Positions 51,697-61,398 of a DNA stretch of 64,000 bases are shown here, in pieces. The DNA comes from Actinacidiphila guanduensis. Its GTDB lineage: Bacteria; Actinomycetota; Actinomycetes; Streptomycetales; Streptomycetaceae. Location of the stretch: NCBI RefSeq assembly GCF_900103985.1, contig NZ_FNIE01000003.1:434001-498000 (forward strand), written 5' to 3'. Under the pieces are notes generated by a model. That model saw nothing but the letters and a program-made list of their open reading frames with translations, did no database searches and was not told the DNA's origin. The translations under genes were made by a program, and so were the position numbers. Each line of letters starts with the position of its first letter. Positions within the stretch are counted from its first letter, which is position 1.

Positions 51697-52613
51697 CGGG
51701 GCTCCCCCTGGGCGCCGTCGGCCGCCGGGCCGTCCGTGAGGCCCGCGAACAGGTCGCCGGCCGGCAGCGGTTGCGGCGGGGGCGTGCCGTGCACCTGGTG
51801 GTAGTACTCGACGGCGAAGAACGGCTGGCCGAGGTCGTTGGAGAGCGCGAAGAAGGGGCCGTCCACGGCGATCTGGCTGGCGTGCGCGCGCATCGCGGCC
51901 GTCTTGTGCCCGGCGTACGCGGCGCCGTCCACCGCGACGGTCACCTGCTCGTCGTCCACCACGCCGGGGACGTCGTCCACGCGCGCGATGCCCTCGAAGG
52001 GGAAGCTGCGGCCCGCCGCGGCGAGCGCGTCGAAGCCGGCCTGGACGACCGAGCGCGGCATGCAGTTCTCGAAGACGCGGTCCACCCGGTGGCCCCGCCC
52101 GGCGGCGAGTTCGTAGCCGCGCATGGCGATGCGGTGGGCCTGGATGTGGTCGGGGTGGCCGTAGCCGCCGTTGGCGTCGTAGGTGACGAGGACCTGGGGG
52201 CGGACCTCCAGGATGACGTCGGCGAGGTGGCCCGCGGCCTCGTCCAGGTCGGCGCGCCACAGGCAGCCGGGGTTGTCGTTCTGGGCGACGCCCATCATGC
52301 CGGAGTCGCGGTAGCGACCGGGGCCGCCGAGGAAGCGGTGGTCGGTGACGCCCAACTCGGCCATGGCGGCGGCGAGTTCGCCGATGCGGTGCTCGCCGAG
52401 GGTGTCGTCGCGGTCGGCCGCCAGGTGGGCCAGCTCGGGCGGGATCACCTCGCCCTCCTCGCCCAGGGTGCAGGTCACGAGGGTGACGAGCGCGCCTTCG
52501 GCCGCGTACCGGGCCATGGTGGCTCCGTTGCCGATCGTCTCGTCGTCCGGGTGGGCGTGGACGAGCAGCAGGCGCCGGGCCGGCGGGCTCGCCGCGTCGG
52601 GGACTTCGGTCAT
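51693..52613 (-). CDS. mshB: GlcNAc-Ins deacetylase of mycothiol biosynthesis
   Basis: The 306-residue metalloenzyme has the zinc motif AHPDDE (His21, Asp24), GYGHPDH for the third ligand, and the length and C-terminus of MshB rather than the mycothiol-conjugate amidase Mca. It removes acetate from 1D-myo-inosityl 2-acetamido-2-deoxy-glucoside, the second-stage step to mycothiol. TAGGCT lies 6 nt before the ATG at 52613 with no ribosome-binding site, so it is likely leaderless. Confidence 0.92.
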   Translation of the reverse strand: MTEVPDAASPPARRLLLVHAHPDDETIGNGATMARYAAEGALVTLVTCTLGEEGEVIPPELAHLAADRDDTLGEHRIGELAAAMAELGVTDHRFLGGPGRYRDSGMMGVAQNDNPGCLWRADLDEAAGHLADVILEVRPQVLVTYDANGGYGHPDHIQAHRIAMRGYELAAGRGHRVDRVFENCMPRSVVQAGFDALAAAGRSFPFEGIARVDDVPGVVDDEQVTVAVDGAAYAGHKTAAMRAHASQIAVDGPFFALSNDLGQPFFAVEYYHQVHGTPPPQPLPAGDLFAGLTDGPAADGAQGEPR

Positions 52614-52722
52614 GCCCGAAGCCTACGCGGCTGCGGCGGACCGCCCTGTTCCAGGCCCGCCGCCCGCCCCGGGGCGCGCACGGGAGCGCGGGAGCGCCCG
52701 GCGCGCTCCGCCGAACGGGTGC

Positions 52723-52917
52723 CTAGATCTTGATATTGGAGATGGTCTTCGCCACATTGCTGGTCAGGTCGCTGATCTGCGGCGCCCAGGAGGAACTCGC
52801 CAGATAGAAACCCAGCAGCGTACAGGCGATGGCGTGTCCTGGTTTCAGGCCGGAGCGCCGGATCAGCAGGACAACGATGACCAGCAGCAGCAGCACCGCC
52901 GAAATCGAAAGTGCCAC
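52723..52917 (-). CDS. Small membrane protein, 64 residues
   Basis: The protein has an N-terminal helix (LSISAVLLLLVIVVLLI), RRSGLKPGHAIACTLLGFYLAS as a second hydrophobic segment and a polar end (NVAKTISNIKI). I recall similar 60-70-residue proteins in many streptomycetes; none has a known role. GTG at 52917 follows GGGAGGTGAG. Base composition of the upstream region is AT-richer (GTTATGATCC, GTAATAAGC), suggesting a strong promoter. Confidence 0.82.
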   Translation of the reverse strand: MALSISAVLLLLVIVVLLIRRSGLKPGHAIACTLLGFYLASSSWAPQISDLTSNVAKTISNIKI

Positions 52918-53211
52918 AGCGGCTCACCTCCCAGTACGCAGGGTCCCGTCGGATGCGGTCAGTCGAGTGCGGTCAGTTGCCACATGCTTATTACCCACCC
53001 ACCGCTACGGATCATAACTTTCCGTCCCCCCGCATATGTCGGAGCACGGAAGCACGCGGGGGCGCATGACGAGATCCGGCCACCGGCCGGCCGGGGCCCG
53101 GCCCGCCCGGCGGCCCGGCCGGGGTGACACCGTGCCAGGTCAGCGACCGCGCGGCGGTTCCGGCGCGCAATCCGGAGGCGATTGTCGGAGCCACCCTCTA
53201 GGGTCGCGGGT

Positions 53212-55440
53212 ATGACGTACCTCTCATTCCCGCGCCAGCACGCCAGGACCCAGCGCTTCACCCTCGGGGCGCCGCGGGCCTTCGCGGTGGCGCCCGACGG
53301 CACGCGGGTGGCCTTCGTGCGGTCCCGCTCCGGCACCTCGCGCGAGCAGGTGCTGTGGGTGCTGGACCTGCCGGGCGGCACCGAGCGCGTGGCGGCCGAC
53401 CCGGCCGAGGTGCTCGGGGGAGCGGGCGAGGAGTTGTCGGCGGCCGAGAAGGCCCGGCGCGAGCGCAGCCGGGAGGGCTCGGCGGGCATCGTGGGCTTCG
53501 CGGTGGACGAGGCGGTGCGCACGGCCGTCTTCGCCCTCTCCGGGCGGCTGTTCACCGCAAACCTCGCGGCGGCCCCCGGCGAGGGCACAGGGGGCGCGGG
53601 GAGCGCGGAGGGCGCCGGGGAGCCCGCCGCGGCGGCCGGTTCCGCACCTGCCGCAGGAGCGGCCGGGGTGCGCGAACTCCCCGTGCCCGGGCCCGTGGTG
53701 GACCCGCGGCTGTCCCCGGACGGCCGCTGGGTGGCGTACGCGTGCGGCGGCGCCCTGCGCCTGGTACCGGCCGGCGGTGTCGGCGGTGCCGGCGGGGATC
53801 GGGCCCTCGCCGAGCCGGAGCGGCCCGAAGTGGCGTACGGGGTGGCCGAGTTCGTCGCGGCCGAGGAGATGGGCCGCAGCCGGGGCTTCTGGTGGGCGCC
53901 GGACAGCAGCGCGCTGCTGGTGGCCCGGGTGGACGAGGCGCCGGTGCAGCAGTGGTGGATCTCCGAGCCCGCGCACCCGGACCGGGCGCCGGTCCAGGTG
54001 CGCTACCCGGCGGCCGGCACGCCCAACGCCGAGGTGACGCTCGCCCTGTTCGACCTGGCGGGCGGCCGCACCGAGGTGGAGTGGGACCGCGCCCGGTTCC
54101 CTTACCTGGCGGCGGTGCACTGGTCGGCCGCGGGCCCCGCGCTGCTGTTGGTGCAGAGCCGGGACCAGCGAATCCAGCAGTATCTCGCGGTGGACCGGCA
54201 CAGCGGCACCACCTCGGTGCTGGCCGTCGAGGAAGATCAAAAGTGGCTTGATCTGTTCGCCGGCTCGCCCGCGCTCACCCCTTCCGGCGAGCTGGTCCGG
54301 ATCACCGACGAAGCGGGCGCCCGCGTGCTGAAGGTGGGCGAGAAGACCCTGACCGGGCCCGAGTTGCACCTGCGGGCGGTGCTGGACGCCGGTGGGGACG
54401 AGGTGCTGGTCGCGGCCTCGGCGGGCGAGGCGGCCGCCGCAGCGGAAATCGGCGAGGTGCACGTCTACCGGGTGGGCGCCGCGGGCCCGGTCCGGGTCTC
54501 CGCCGAGCCCGGGGTGCACACCGCCGTGCGGTCCGGCGAGCTCACCGTGCTCACCTCCTCCGCGCTCGACCGGCCCGGCCCGCTCACCCGCGTGCTGCGC
54601 GGCGCCGAGGAGGCCGCCAGGATCGGAACGTATACGGAGACCCCGTCGCTGACCGCCCGGGTGCACCTGCTGACCGCCGGGGAGCACCGGGTGCCGACCG
54701 CCGTGCTGCTGCCCACCGGCTGGACGGAGGCCGACGGCAAGCTGCCCGTCCTCCTCGACCCCTACGGCGGCCCGCACGGCCAGCGGGTCTACGCGGCGCA
54801 CAACCCGCACCTGGTCTCCCAGTGGTTCGCCGACCAGGGCTTCGCGGTGGTCGTCGCCGACGGGCGGGGCACCCCGGGCCGCTCCCCCGCGTGGGAGAAG
54901 GCCGTGGCGGGCGACTTCGCGGGCGTCTCGGTCGCCGACCAGGTCGAGGTGCTGCACGCCCTGGCCGGCAGCCACCCGCTGGACCTCAACAGGGTGGCCA
55001 TCCGCGGCTGGTCGTACGGCGGTTACCTCGCCGCGCTCGCCGCGCTGCGCCGCCCCGACGTCTTCCACGCGGCCGTCGTCGGCGCCCCCGTCACCGACCT
55101 GCGGCTCTACGACACGCACTACATGGAGCGCTACCTCGGCGACCCCACCGTCCAGCCGGCCGTCTACGAGGCGAACTCCCTGGTCGGCGACGCCGGTCTG
55201 GTGCAGGCCGTCGAGCCGGCCCGCCCGATGATGGTGATCCACGGCCTCGCCGACGACAACGTGCTGGTGGCCCACTCGCTGCGGCTGTCCACCGCGCTGC
55301 TGGCCGCCGGGCGGCCGCACGAGGTGCTGCCGCTGTCGGGCGTCACGCACATGACCCCGCAGGAGCAGGTCGCCGAGAACCTGCTGCTGCTCCAGGTGGA
55401 CTTCCTCAAGCGCGCGCTGGCCGGCCGCCCGCGCGGCTGA
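53212..55440 (+). CDS. S9 family prolyl oligopeptidase (DPP-IV-like)
   Basis: The 742-residue enzyme has an N-terminal beta-propeller and a C-terminal alpha/beta hydrolase domain with Ser601 (GWSYGGY), Asp681 (HGLADDNV) and His713 (GVTHMT), the DPP-IV triad. It lacks a signal peptide and so acts in the cytoplasm, presumably trimming peptides, perhaps those imported by the neighbouring Opp systems. Propeller insert 120-155 is Gly/Ala-rich. TAGGGT is 7 nt before the ATG at 53212, so leaderless. Confidence 0.93.
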   Translation: MTYLSFPRQHARTQRFTLGAPRAFAVAPDGTRVAFVRSRSGTSREQVLWVLDLPGGTERVAADPAEVLGGAGEELSAAEKARRERSREGSAGIVGFAVDEAVRTAVFALSGRLFTANLAAAPGEGTGGAGSAEGAGEPAAAAGSAPAAGAAGVRELPVPGPVVDPRLSPDGRWVAYACGGALRLVPAGGVGGAGGDRALAEPERPEVAYGVAEFVAAEEMGRSRGFWWAPDSSALLVARVDEAPVQQWWISEPAHPDRAPVQVRYPAAGTPNAEVTLALFDLAGGRTEVEWDRARFPYLAAVHWSAAGPALLLVQSRDQRIQQYLAVDRHSGTTSVLAVEEDQKWLDLFAGSPALTPSGELVRITDEAGARVLKVGEKTLTGPELHLRAVLDAGGDEVLVAASAGEAAAAAEIGEVHVYRVGAAGPVRVSAEPGVHTAVRSGELTVLTSSALDRPGPLTRVLRGAEEAARIGTYTETPSLTARVHLLTAGEHRVPTAVLLPTGWTEADGKLPVLLDPYGGPHGQRVYAAHNPHLVSQWFADQGFAVVVADGRGTPGRSPAWEKAVAGDFAGVSVADQVEVLHALAGSHPLDLNRVAIRGWSYGGYLAALAALRRPDVFHAAVVGAPVTDLRLYDTHYMERYLGDPTVQPAVYEANSLVGDAGLVQAVEPARPMMVIHGLADDNVLVAHSLRLSTALLAAGRPHEVLPLSGVTHMTPQEQVAENLLLLQVDFLKRALAGRPRG

Positions 55441-55570
55441 CCCGGTTCCGGAAGCCGGCGCGTCCGGCGGCCCGGTGATCCCCCGCCACACCGGTCACGT
55501 CCGAACGCACCGCCCCGCAGGGCCCGTTGATCACCCCGGCCCCAGGGATACGCCTGTCCCCTCTTATAGG

Positions 55571-55612
55571 AGTGGGGGCGCGGGAGCCCCGTTCGGCTCC
55601 CGCGCCCCCACT
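55571..55612. terminator. Strong bidirectional terminator
   Basis: A perfect 18-bp stem, AGTGGGGGCGCGGGAGCC and its reverse complement, with a 6-nt loop, lies between the S9 peptidase gene and the convergent membrane-protein gene. Confidence 0.95.
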
Positions 55613-55613
55613 G

Positions 55614-56825
55614 TCACGTCCGGGGCCCGCCCGGTGGATACCCGGGAGGCGAGGCGGGCCCGCTCGGCGGATAGCCGGGTGGCGGCGGCCCGAACCCGCC
55701 GGCCGGCGGGTTCGGGGGGAACCGGGGAGCGGAGGGCGGCTGGCGCGACTGGGGTGGCTGCTGGGGTTGCCGGGGCGGCGCCGGTGGTGCGTCGTACGGC
55801 TGAGGCGGTCCCCACCTGGGGTTCCGCGCGGGCGGCAGCGGGGGCAGCCCGGCGAAGGGGCCGCGGTTCGCGCGCGGTACGGCCAGCGCGATGAGCGCCA
55901 CGCCCAGCACGATTTCCAGCACCGCGGTCCACTGCTGGGCCTGGAGGGTGCCGGGCAGCCGCTTGCCGGCGAAGAGCAGCTTCTCCTCGTGCCACAGGTC
56001 CAGCGCGACCACCCCGACCAGCGCCACCCGCAGCCCGAGGACCATCGCGAGCGGCCTGGCCGCCGGTGCACCGCGGAAGGCGGCGAAGGCGGCGACCACC
56101 GCGAAGAGCACCGTCGCCCAGCCCGCCCAGGCGAACGGCGGTGCCAGCAGGGCGCCGAGGGTGGTCGGGTCGCCGAACAGACCGTGCCGGTACAGGTGCG
56201 GCGGATAGCCGCGGCCACCGTAGGTGTGCACGAAGTAGATCTGCCAGCCCACGGTCTCCGCGGCGAGCAGGACCAGCAGCACCCCGGCGGCGATGGCGGG
56301 CCCACGCGCGGGCCGGTTCGCCGCGGCCCGCGCACCGCCGCCCGACCCGGCACCCGAAGCGGCGCCCGCGCCCGCACCGTTCGCCGGCACGCGGGCGAAT
56401 GCGGCCAGCGCCAGCAGCAGTCCACCCGCCACGAAGGCGATCGAGGTGGCGAGCAGCCGGCCGCGCTCGGGGAAGCCGCGGGTCCAGTCCGCCGTGAAGA
56501 TCCAGACCCCCGGCAACCGGAAGAGCACCGCCGCAAGACCGGCCGCGGCGAACGCCCCGCCCGCGCTCGGCCGCCGGGCCGCGGCCAGGGCCGCCACCAG
56601 CACGACCAGCAGCACCACGTCCGTGATCGAGGTGGTGGTGGGCACACTGCGGGGGTCGATCAGATCGAGCTGGAGCCAGCGCCATATCGTGTTGTGGAAG
56701 CCGGTCGCGTGGATGTCCCTGACCAGCCAGGCGGTCTCGACGCCGATCAGCGCCAGGCAGAGCAGCGCTGCGGCGGCTCGCGCGCCCGGCGCCGGTGTCG
56801 TCGACGTGGCCTGGTTCCCGTACAT
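55614..56825 (-). CDS. Polytopic membrane protein with proline-rich tail
   Basis: The 403-residue protein has about eight hydrophobic segments in residues 15-320 and a C-terminal tail of about 80 residues dominated by Pro, Gln and Gly (PPAPPRQPQQPPQS, GYPPSGPASPPGYPPGG). No transporter signature is recognised. The ATG at 56825 follows GGGGGAG. The proline-rich tail is cytoplasmic or external depending on the odd or even helix count, which I cannot fix. Confidence 0.75.
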   Translation of the reverse strand: MYGNQATSTTPAPGARAAAALLCLALIGVETAWLVRDIHATGFHNTIWRWLQLDLIDPRSVPTTTSITDVVLLVVLVAALAAARRPSAGGAFAAAGLAAVLFRLPGVWIFTADWTRGFPERGRLLATSIAFVAGGLLLALAAFARVPANGAGAGAASGAGSGGGARAAANRPARGPAIAAGVLLVLLAAETVGWQIYFVHTYGGRGYPPHLYRHGLFGDPTTLGALLAPPFAWAGWATVLFAVVAAFAAFRGAPAARPLAMVLGLRVALVGVVALDLWHEEKLLFAGKRLPGTLQAQQWTAVLEIVLGVALIALAVPRANRGPFAGLPPLPPARNPRWGPPQPYDAPPAPPRQPQQPPQSRQPPSAPRFPPNPPAGGFGPPPPGYPPSGPASPPGYPPGGPRT

Positions 56826-57315
56826 GGCCGCTCCCCCGTGGGCCTGATGTTCCCCCGGATATACCCGCGGGGGCGGGAGGGGAACAATCGGTTCCGCCGG
56901 TTCGGCGAAACGGTTCCTCTGGGGCCGGGCGGCACACGGCAGGAGAGGGGCGGGAGGGGCGCGATGAGGGCTGCGGAGCGGCCGGCCGGGGCGGCATGGC
57001 GTGCCCCGGCCGGCCTACGGCACCCGCACGGCCGTACGTTGTTCAGACTGCTCGGTCCGTATATCGGAGCTGCGACAGAAAAGTTGCCTGCATGTAAACG
57101 CGTTTCGTGGAGCTATGTCGGCTATGTCCGGTTGAGTCAGCCTCTGTCAAGCACGTTCGGACGACAATCCGCAAAACCTTCGCTCAAGATGCCAAACAAC
57201 AAGGTTTCTTCCCTCCTTCCCCCCTTGACTGGAAGTTGATTCCATTGCGAAAGTCCCGCTCAACACGCGTTGCGCATCGGCGTGGCACGCTCGTTTTCGG
57301 TCCCGGGGAAGTGTG
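56826..57315 (+). promoter_or_regulatory. Promoter region of the second peptide-transport operon
   Basis: About 490 bp, clearly less GC-rich in its right half (57040-57300) than the rest of the window. It contains the palindrome AAACGCGTTT (57096-57105) and the imperfect CAACACGCGTTG (57261-57272), both with the central CG of LacI-family operators. It also has a direct repeat CTATGTCGG/CTATGTCCG near 57113, and TTGACT at 57224-57229, a good -35 hexamer. A 69-codon frame across it has weak codon bias and is not called. Confidence 0.5.
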
Positions 57316-58347
57316 ATGACAAGTCCTAGTCAGGCTGCGGATGGTGCCGGCGGCCTCACCCTCGACCCAGAGGGCGGTAGCTCCGAGCCTTCCCAGGAGC
57401 AGGCTCCGGAGCTTGTCGGGCGCTCTCCCCGGCAGCTGGCCTGGATGCGCTTCCGTCGCGACAAGATCGGTGTGCTGTGCGCCTTCGTGGTGCTCGCCTA
57501 CCTGCTGATCGCCATCTTCGCGCCGCTGATCGTCAAGCTCTACGGCGAGAACGCGTACTCGCTCTACGGCCAGGACGACGGCCTGCTGAACGGGTTCGGC
57601 CTGCCGATCAAGCCCAACGGCGGCATCGACGGCACCCACTGGTTCGGCATCGAACCGGGCCTGGGCCGCGATGTGTTCGCGGTGCTCATCTACGGCATCC
57701 GCACCTCGCTCGCGATCGCGCTGTGCGTGACGGTCCTGTCGGTGGTGCTCGGTGTCGTCGTCGGCCTGGTGCAGGGCTACATCGGCGGGAAGACCGACTA
57801 CTTCGTGGGCCGGTTCTCCGACCTGATGATGTCCTTCCCGCAGCAGCTGTTCTTCATCGCGTTCACGCCGGTCGTCGTGGCGATCTTCGTCAAGCCGAGC
57901 GACTCGGAGCCGACCTACCTGCGGTTCACCGCCCTGGTGCTGGTGCAGTTCGCGCTCGGCTGGATGGCCCTCGGCCGCCTGGTGCGCGCCCAGGTGCTGT
58001 CGCTGCGGGAGCGGGAGTACATCGAGGCCGCGCGCCTTTCGGGCGCCTCCAGCTCGCGCATCATCCGCAGGGAGCTGCTGCCGAACCTGTGGACCACCAT
58101 CCTGGTGCAGTCCACCCTGCTGCTGCCGGTCAACGTGACCGCGGAGGCGGGCCTGTCGTTCCTCGGCGTCGGCATGCAGACACCGACCCCGGACTGGGGG
58201 CTGATGTTCCAGGACGCGGTCCAGTACTACCAGTCCGACATCACCTACATGTTCTTCCCCGGCATCGCGATGGTCATCTTCGTCGTCGCCTTCAACCTGC
58301 TCGGGGACTCGGTCCGGGACGCTCTCGATCCCAAGACCATCCGCTGA
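57316..58347 (+). CDS. Oligopeptide ABC transporter permease, DppC/OppC type (BldKA-like position)
   Basis: The 343-residue permease has a disordered start, a first helix after RFRRDKIG, a large external loop (GTHWFGIEPGLGRDVFAVL) and the EAA loop REYIEAARLSGAS, ending GLSFLGVGMQTP before the last helix. It is the first gene of an operon ordered permease, binding protein, permease, ATPase, ATPase, which as I recall is the order of bldK in S. coelicolor. ATG at 57316 is chosen over the GTG directly before it; GGGGAA is a weak ribosome-binding site. Confidence 0.92.
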   Translation: MTSPSQAADGAGGLTLDPEGGSSEPSQEQAPELVGRSPRQLAWMRFRRDKIGVLCAFVVLAYLLIAIFAPLIVKLYGENAYSLYGQDDGLLNGFGLPIKPNGGIDGTHWFGIEPGLGRDVFAVLIYGIRTSLAIALCVTVLSVVLGVVVGLVQGYIGGKTDYFVGRFSDLMMSFPQQLFFIAFTPVVVAIFVKPSDSEPTYLRFTALVLVQFALGWMALGRLVRAQVLSLREREYIEAARLSGASSSRIIRRELLPNLWTTILVQSTLLLPVNVTAEAGLSFLGVGMQTPTPDWGLMFQDAVQYYQSDITYMFFPGIAMVIFVVAFNLLGDSVRDALDPKTIR

Positions 58348-58411
58348 TGAGTGTCCAGGTCGTCTCACCGGGAACCGGGAAGCCGACAAAGCCAGTGACA
58401 GGCAGGAATCA

Positions 58412-60211
58412 ATGAATAAGCGTAGGGCGTATTACGCCGCGGCTATGCTGTCGGCGGGGGCTCTGGCCCTGAGCGCGTGCAGCAGTGGGAACAGCGACGG
58501 CGGTGGCGGCTCGGGCAAGTCGACGTCCAGCGGCGGCGGTGCCAACGGCGCCACCGCGTCGGTGCAGAGCGTCACGCTCGGCACGGCGGCCGACTCCACC
58601 GGTCCGGCCCCGGCCGTCGCGGGCGCCAAGAGCGGCGGCACGGTGCACGACCTGGAGGCCTCGGGTGTCAACCACCTCGACCCGGCCCAGGCGTACGTCA
58701 ACCAGGAGCAGGTCATCGGGCAGCTCTTCAGCCGCCAGCTGACCAACTACAAGATCGACGCCAAGACCGGCAAGACGGTCCTGGTCGGCGACCTGGCCAC
58801 CGACACGGGCACCTCCTCGGACGGCGGCAAGACCTGGACGTACCACCTCAAGGACGGCCTGAAGTGGCAGGACGGCACGCCGATCACCTCTGACCAGGTG
58901 AAGTACGGCATCGAGCGGCTGTTCTCCAGCTACGAGACCGCCGGCCCGCAGTACCTGCAGCAGTGGCTCACCGGCTCCAGCTCCTTCCGGAAGGTCTACC
59001 CCGGTCCCCAGGGCGGCAAGTCCCTGCCGGACTCGGTGATAGCCACCCCGGACGACAAGACGGTCGTCTTCCACTTCAAGGCGCCGCACTCCGACGCGCC
59101 CTACGCGATGGCCCTGTCCGGCTCCGGCCCGATCCTGAAGGCCAAGGACACCGGCCCGAAGTACGACACCGCCCCGTTCTCGGACGGCCCGTACCAGATC
59201 GCCAGCTACCAGGCCGGCAAGGCGCTGGAGCTGGTGCGCAACAAGAACTGGGACCCGAAGACGGACCCGATCCGCAACGCCTACCCGGACAAGTGGGACA
59301 TCCAGCTCGGTGTCGCGCAGCCCGGTCTGACCCAGCGGCTCGAGGCCCAGTCCGGTGAGGACAAGGACTCCCTCGCGCTGGTGGCGCCCGCCGACCCGAC
59401 CCAGACCTCGGTCATCGCCGGCGACCCGAAGTACAAGTCCCGCCTGGTCAGCAACTACCAGCCGTTCGTGGACGTGTTCAACATCAACATGACCCGCGTG
59501 AAGGACGTCAAGGTCCGCCAGGCGATCATGTACGCGTTCCCGATGCAGCAGGTGCAGACCGCGCTCGGCGGCCCGCCGCAGGGCGACCTGGGCACCAGCC
59601 TGATCGGCCCGACGGTCCAGGGCTTCAAGTCCTACGACCCGTACGGCAAGCTCACCAAGCCGCAGGGTGACCCCGCGAAGGCCAAGGAGCTGCTGAAGGA
59701 GGCCGGCGTCACCCACCTGAAGCTGACCTACGCCTTCTCCAACCAGCCCCGCTGGGTGACCGTGGCCACCACGCTGAAGAACGCGTTCGCCAAGGCCGGC
59801 ATCGACCTGCAGACCAAGGCGATCGACTCCACCGCGTACTACACGCTCATCGGCAAGGTGAACAACCCGTACGACCTGTACCGCACCGGCTGGGGCGCGG
59901 ACTGGCCGAACGCCTCCACCGTCATCCCGCCGACCCAGGACGGCCGACTGGTCGCGGACAACGACCCGAACTACTCGCACCTGAACGACCCGAAGGTGAA
60001 CTCCGAGATCGACCGCATCAACGCGATCGCGGACCCGACCCAGGCGTCGTCCGAGTGGGAGAAGCTGGCCGAGTACATCATGAAGAACGATGTGCCCGAG
60101 ATCCCCTACGAGTACGACAAGTACTACAACGTCTACGGTGACGGTCTCGGCGGCGTCTCCTACAACACCCCGCTGGGCACCCTGAGCCCGAACACGGTGT
60201 TCGTGAAGTAG
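58412..60211 (+). CDS. Oligopeptide ABC transporter substrate-binding lipoprotein (BldKB-like position)
   Basis: The 599-residue protein has a lipoprotein signal with L20-S-A-C23 (ALALSACSSGN) followed by a Gly/Ser-rich linker, then a family 5 binding domain (TYHLKDGLKWQDGTPIT, VRQAIMYAFPMQQV). It delivers peptides to the permeases encoded on each side. If the operon is bldK, its ligand would include extracellular peptides needed for aerial growth; this is inference. AGGCAGGAA precedes the ATG. A large hairpin follows its stop. Confidence 0.94.
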   Translation: MNKRRAYYAAAMLSAGALALSACSSGNSDGGGGSGKSTSSGGGANGATASVQSVTLGTAADSTGPAPAVAGAKSGGTVHDLEASGVNHLDPAQAYVNQEQVIGQLFSRQLTNYKIDAKTGKTVLVGDLATDTGTSSDGGKTWTYHLKDGLKWQDGTPITSDQVKYGIERLFSSYETAGPQYLQQWLTGSSSFRKVYPGPQGGKSLPDSVIATPDDKTVVFHFKAPHSDAPYAMALSGSGPILKAKDTGPKYDTAPFSDGPYQIASYQAGKALELVRNKNWDPKTDPIRNAYPDKWDIQLGVAQPGLTQRLEAQSGEDKDSLALVAPADPTQTSVIAGDPKYKSRLVSNYQPFVDVFNINMTRVKDVKVRQAIMYAFPMQQVQTALGGPPQGDLGTSLIGPTVQGFKSYDPYGKLTKPQGDPAKAKELLKEAGVTHLKLTYAFSNQPRWVTVATTLKNAFAKAGIDLQTKAIDSTAYYTLIGKVNNPYDLYRTGWGADWPNASTVIPPTQDGRLVADNDPNYSHLNDPKVNSEIDRINAIADPTQASSEWEKLAEYIMKNDVPEIPYEYDKYYNVYGDGLGGVSYNTPLGTLSPNTVFVK

Positions 60212-60246
60212 CCGTACCCCTTCCGGACACCACCCGGAACGCACCA

Positions 60247-60293
60247 CCGGTGACCGGCTCCGCGGGGCACGCCCCCGCGGAGCCGGTCACCGG
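60247..60293 (+). other. 21-bp perfect hairpin inside the operon
   Basis: A perfect 21-bp stem, 60247-60267 pairing with 60273-60293 around a CACGC loop, begins 35 nt after the binding-protein stop. It has no T-tract. Such intercistronic stems often protect the binding-protein message or attenuate downstream genes. Confidence 0.93.
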
Positions 60294-60368
60294 CCCGGGA
60301 CCCCTGGACCCCACACCCGCTCCCGACCGGCGCCGCAGCGCGGCACCCCTACGGAAGAGCCCGACCCC

Positions 60369-61346
60369 ATGCTCCGTTTCCTCGTACGCCGGGTGCTAGG
60401 CGCCGCCGTCATCCTCGTCCTGATCAGCTTCGTCACGTACCTGCTGTTCTTCGCGCTGCCCTCGGACCCGGCGCTGCTGTCCTGCGGCAAGAACTGCAAC
60501 CCGCAGAACCTGGCGCTGATCCACAAGAACCTCGGCCTGGACAAGCCGATCCCCGTGCAGTGGTGGAACTACGTCGTCGGCATCTTCGCCGGCCGCCACC
60601 TCCCGCTGGGCAACTGCCCGGCCCCCTGCTTCGGCCTGTCGTTCAACAACGACACCTCCGTGTGGTCGCTGCTGAAGGACCGCTACCCCACCACCCTGTC
60701 GCTCGCCATCGGCGGCTCGGTCACCTTCCTGGTCATCGGCGTCGGCCTCGGCCTGATCTCCGCCTGGAAGCAGGGCTCGGTCTTCGACCGCGTCGCCAGC
60801 TCCATCTCGCTGCTCGGCCAGTCGGTGCAGATCTACTTCATCGGCCCGCTGGCGATCTACCTGTTCTCGGTGCAGCTCGGCTGGCTCGACCGCGGCCACG
60901 ACCCGGACTGGACGAGCGACCCGGTCGGCTCGCTGACCGGCCTGGTCCTGCCCTGCCTGATCATGTCGGTCATCTTCTGGTCCAACTACAGCCGGCAGAC
61001 CCGCTCCCTGATGGTCGAGCAGCTGTCGGAGGAACACGTGCGCACCGCCCGCGCCAAGGGCATGGGCTCGAAGTACGTCTTCTTCCGGTACGCCCTGCGC
61101 GGCGCGATGGGCCCGATCGTCACCATCTTCGGCATCGACCTGGGCTCGGTCTTCGGCGGCGCGATCATCACCGAGGCGACCTTCGGCCTGCACGGTCTGG
61201 GCAACCTCGCGGTGAGCGCGGTGCTCCAGTCCGACCTGCCGCTGGAGATGGGCGTGATGCTCGTCGGCGCCACCTCCATCGTCTTCTTCAACATCCTGAT
61301 CGACGCCTGCTACGCCTTCATCGACCCGCGAATCCGGCTCGCATGA
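60369..61346 (+). CDS. Oligopeptide ABC transporter permease, DppB/OppB type (BldKC-like position)
   Basis: The 325-residue permease starts MLRFLVRRVLGAAVILVL, has a long first external loop with CGKNC and CPAPC cysteine pairs like its counterpart at 3571, and the coupling loop EEHVRTARAKGMG. It pairs with the DppC-type subunit at 57316. The 157-bp gap upstream holds the hairpin but no extra gene. Confidence 0.94.
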   Translation: MLRFLVRRVLGAAVILVLISFVTYLLFFALPSDPALLSCGKNCNPQNLALIHKNLGLDKPIPVQWWNYVVGIFAGRHLPLGNCPAPCFGLSFNNDTSVWSLLKDRYPTTLSLAIGGSVTFLVIGVGLGLISAWKQGSVFDRVASSISLLGQSVQIYFIGPLAIYLFSVQLGWLDRGHDPDWTSDPVGSLTGLVLPCLIMSVIFWSNYSRQTRSLMVEQLSEEHVRTARAKGMGSKYVFFRYALRGAMGPIVTIFGIDLGSVFGGAIITEATFGLHGLGNLAVSAVLQSDLPLEMGVMLVGATSIVFFNILIDACYAFIDPRIRLA

Positions 61347-61398
61347 ACCCGGCAGTCCCTGTTCCGTACAAGGCTCCGGCCCCGAGGAGAGCCCGAAA

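Noticed and set aside
57107..57316. 69-codon frame in the leader of the second peptide-transport operon
   Set aside because: Third-position G/C is far below that of the neighbouring genes and there is no ribosome-binding site; more likely promoter and leader DNA.
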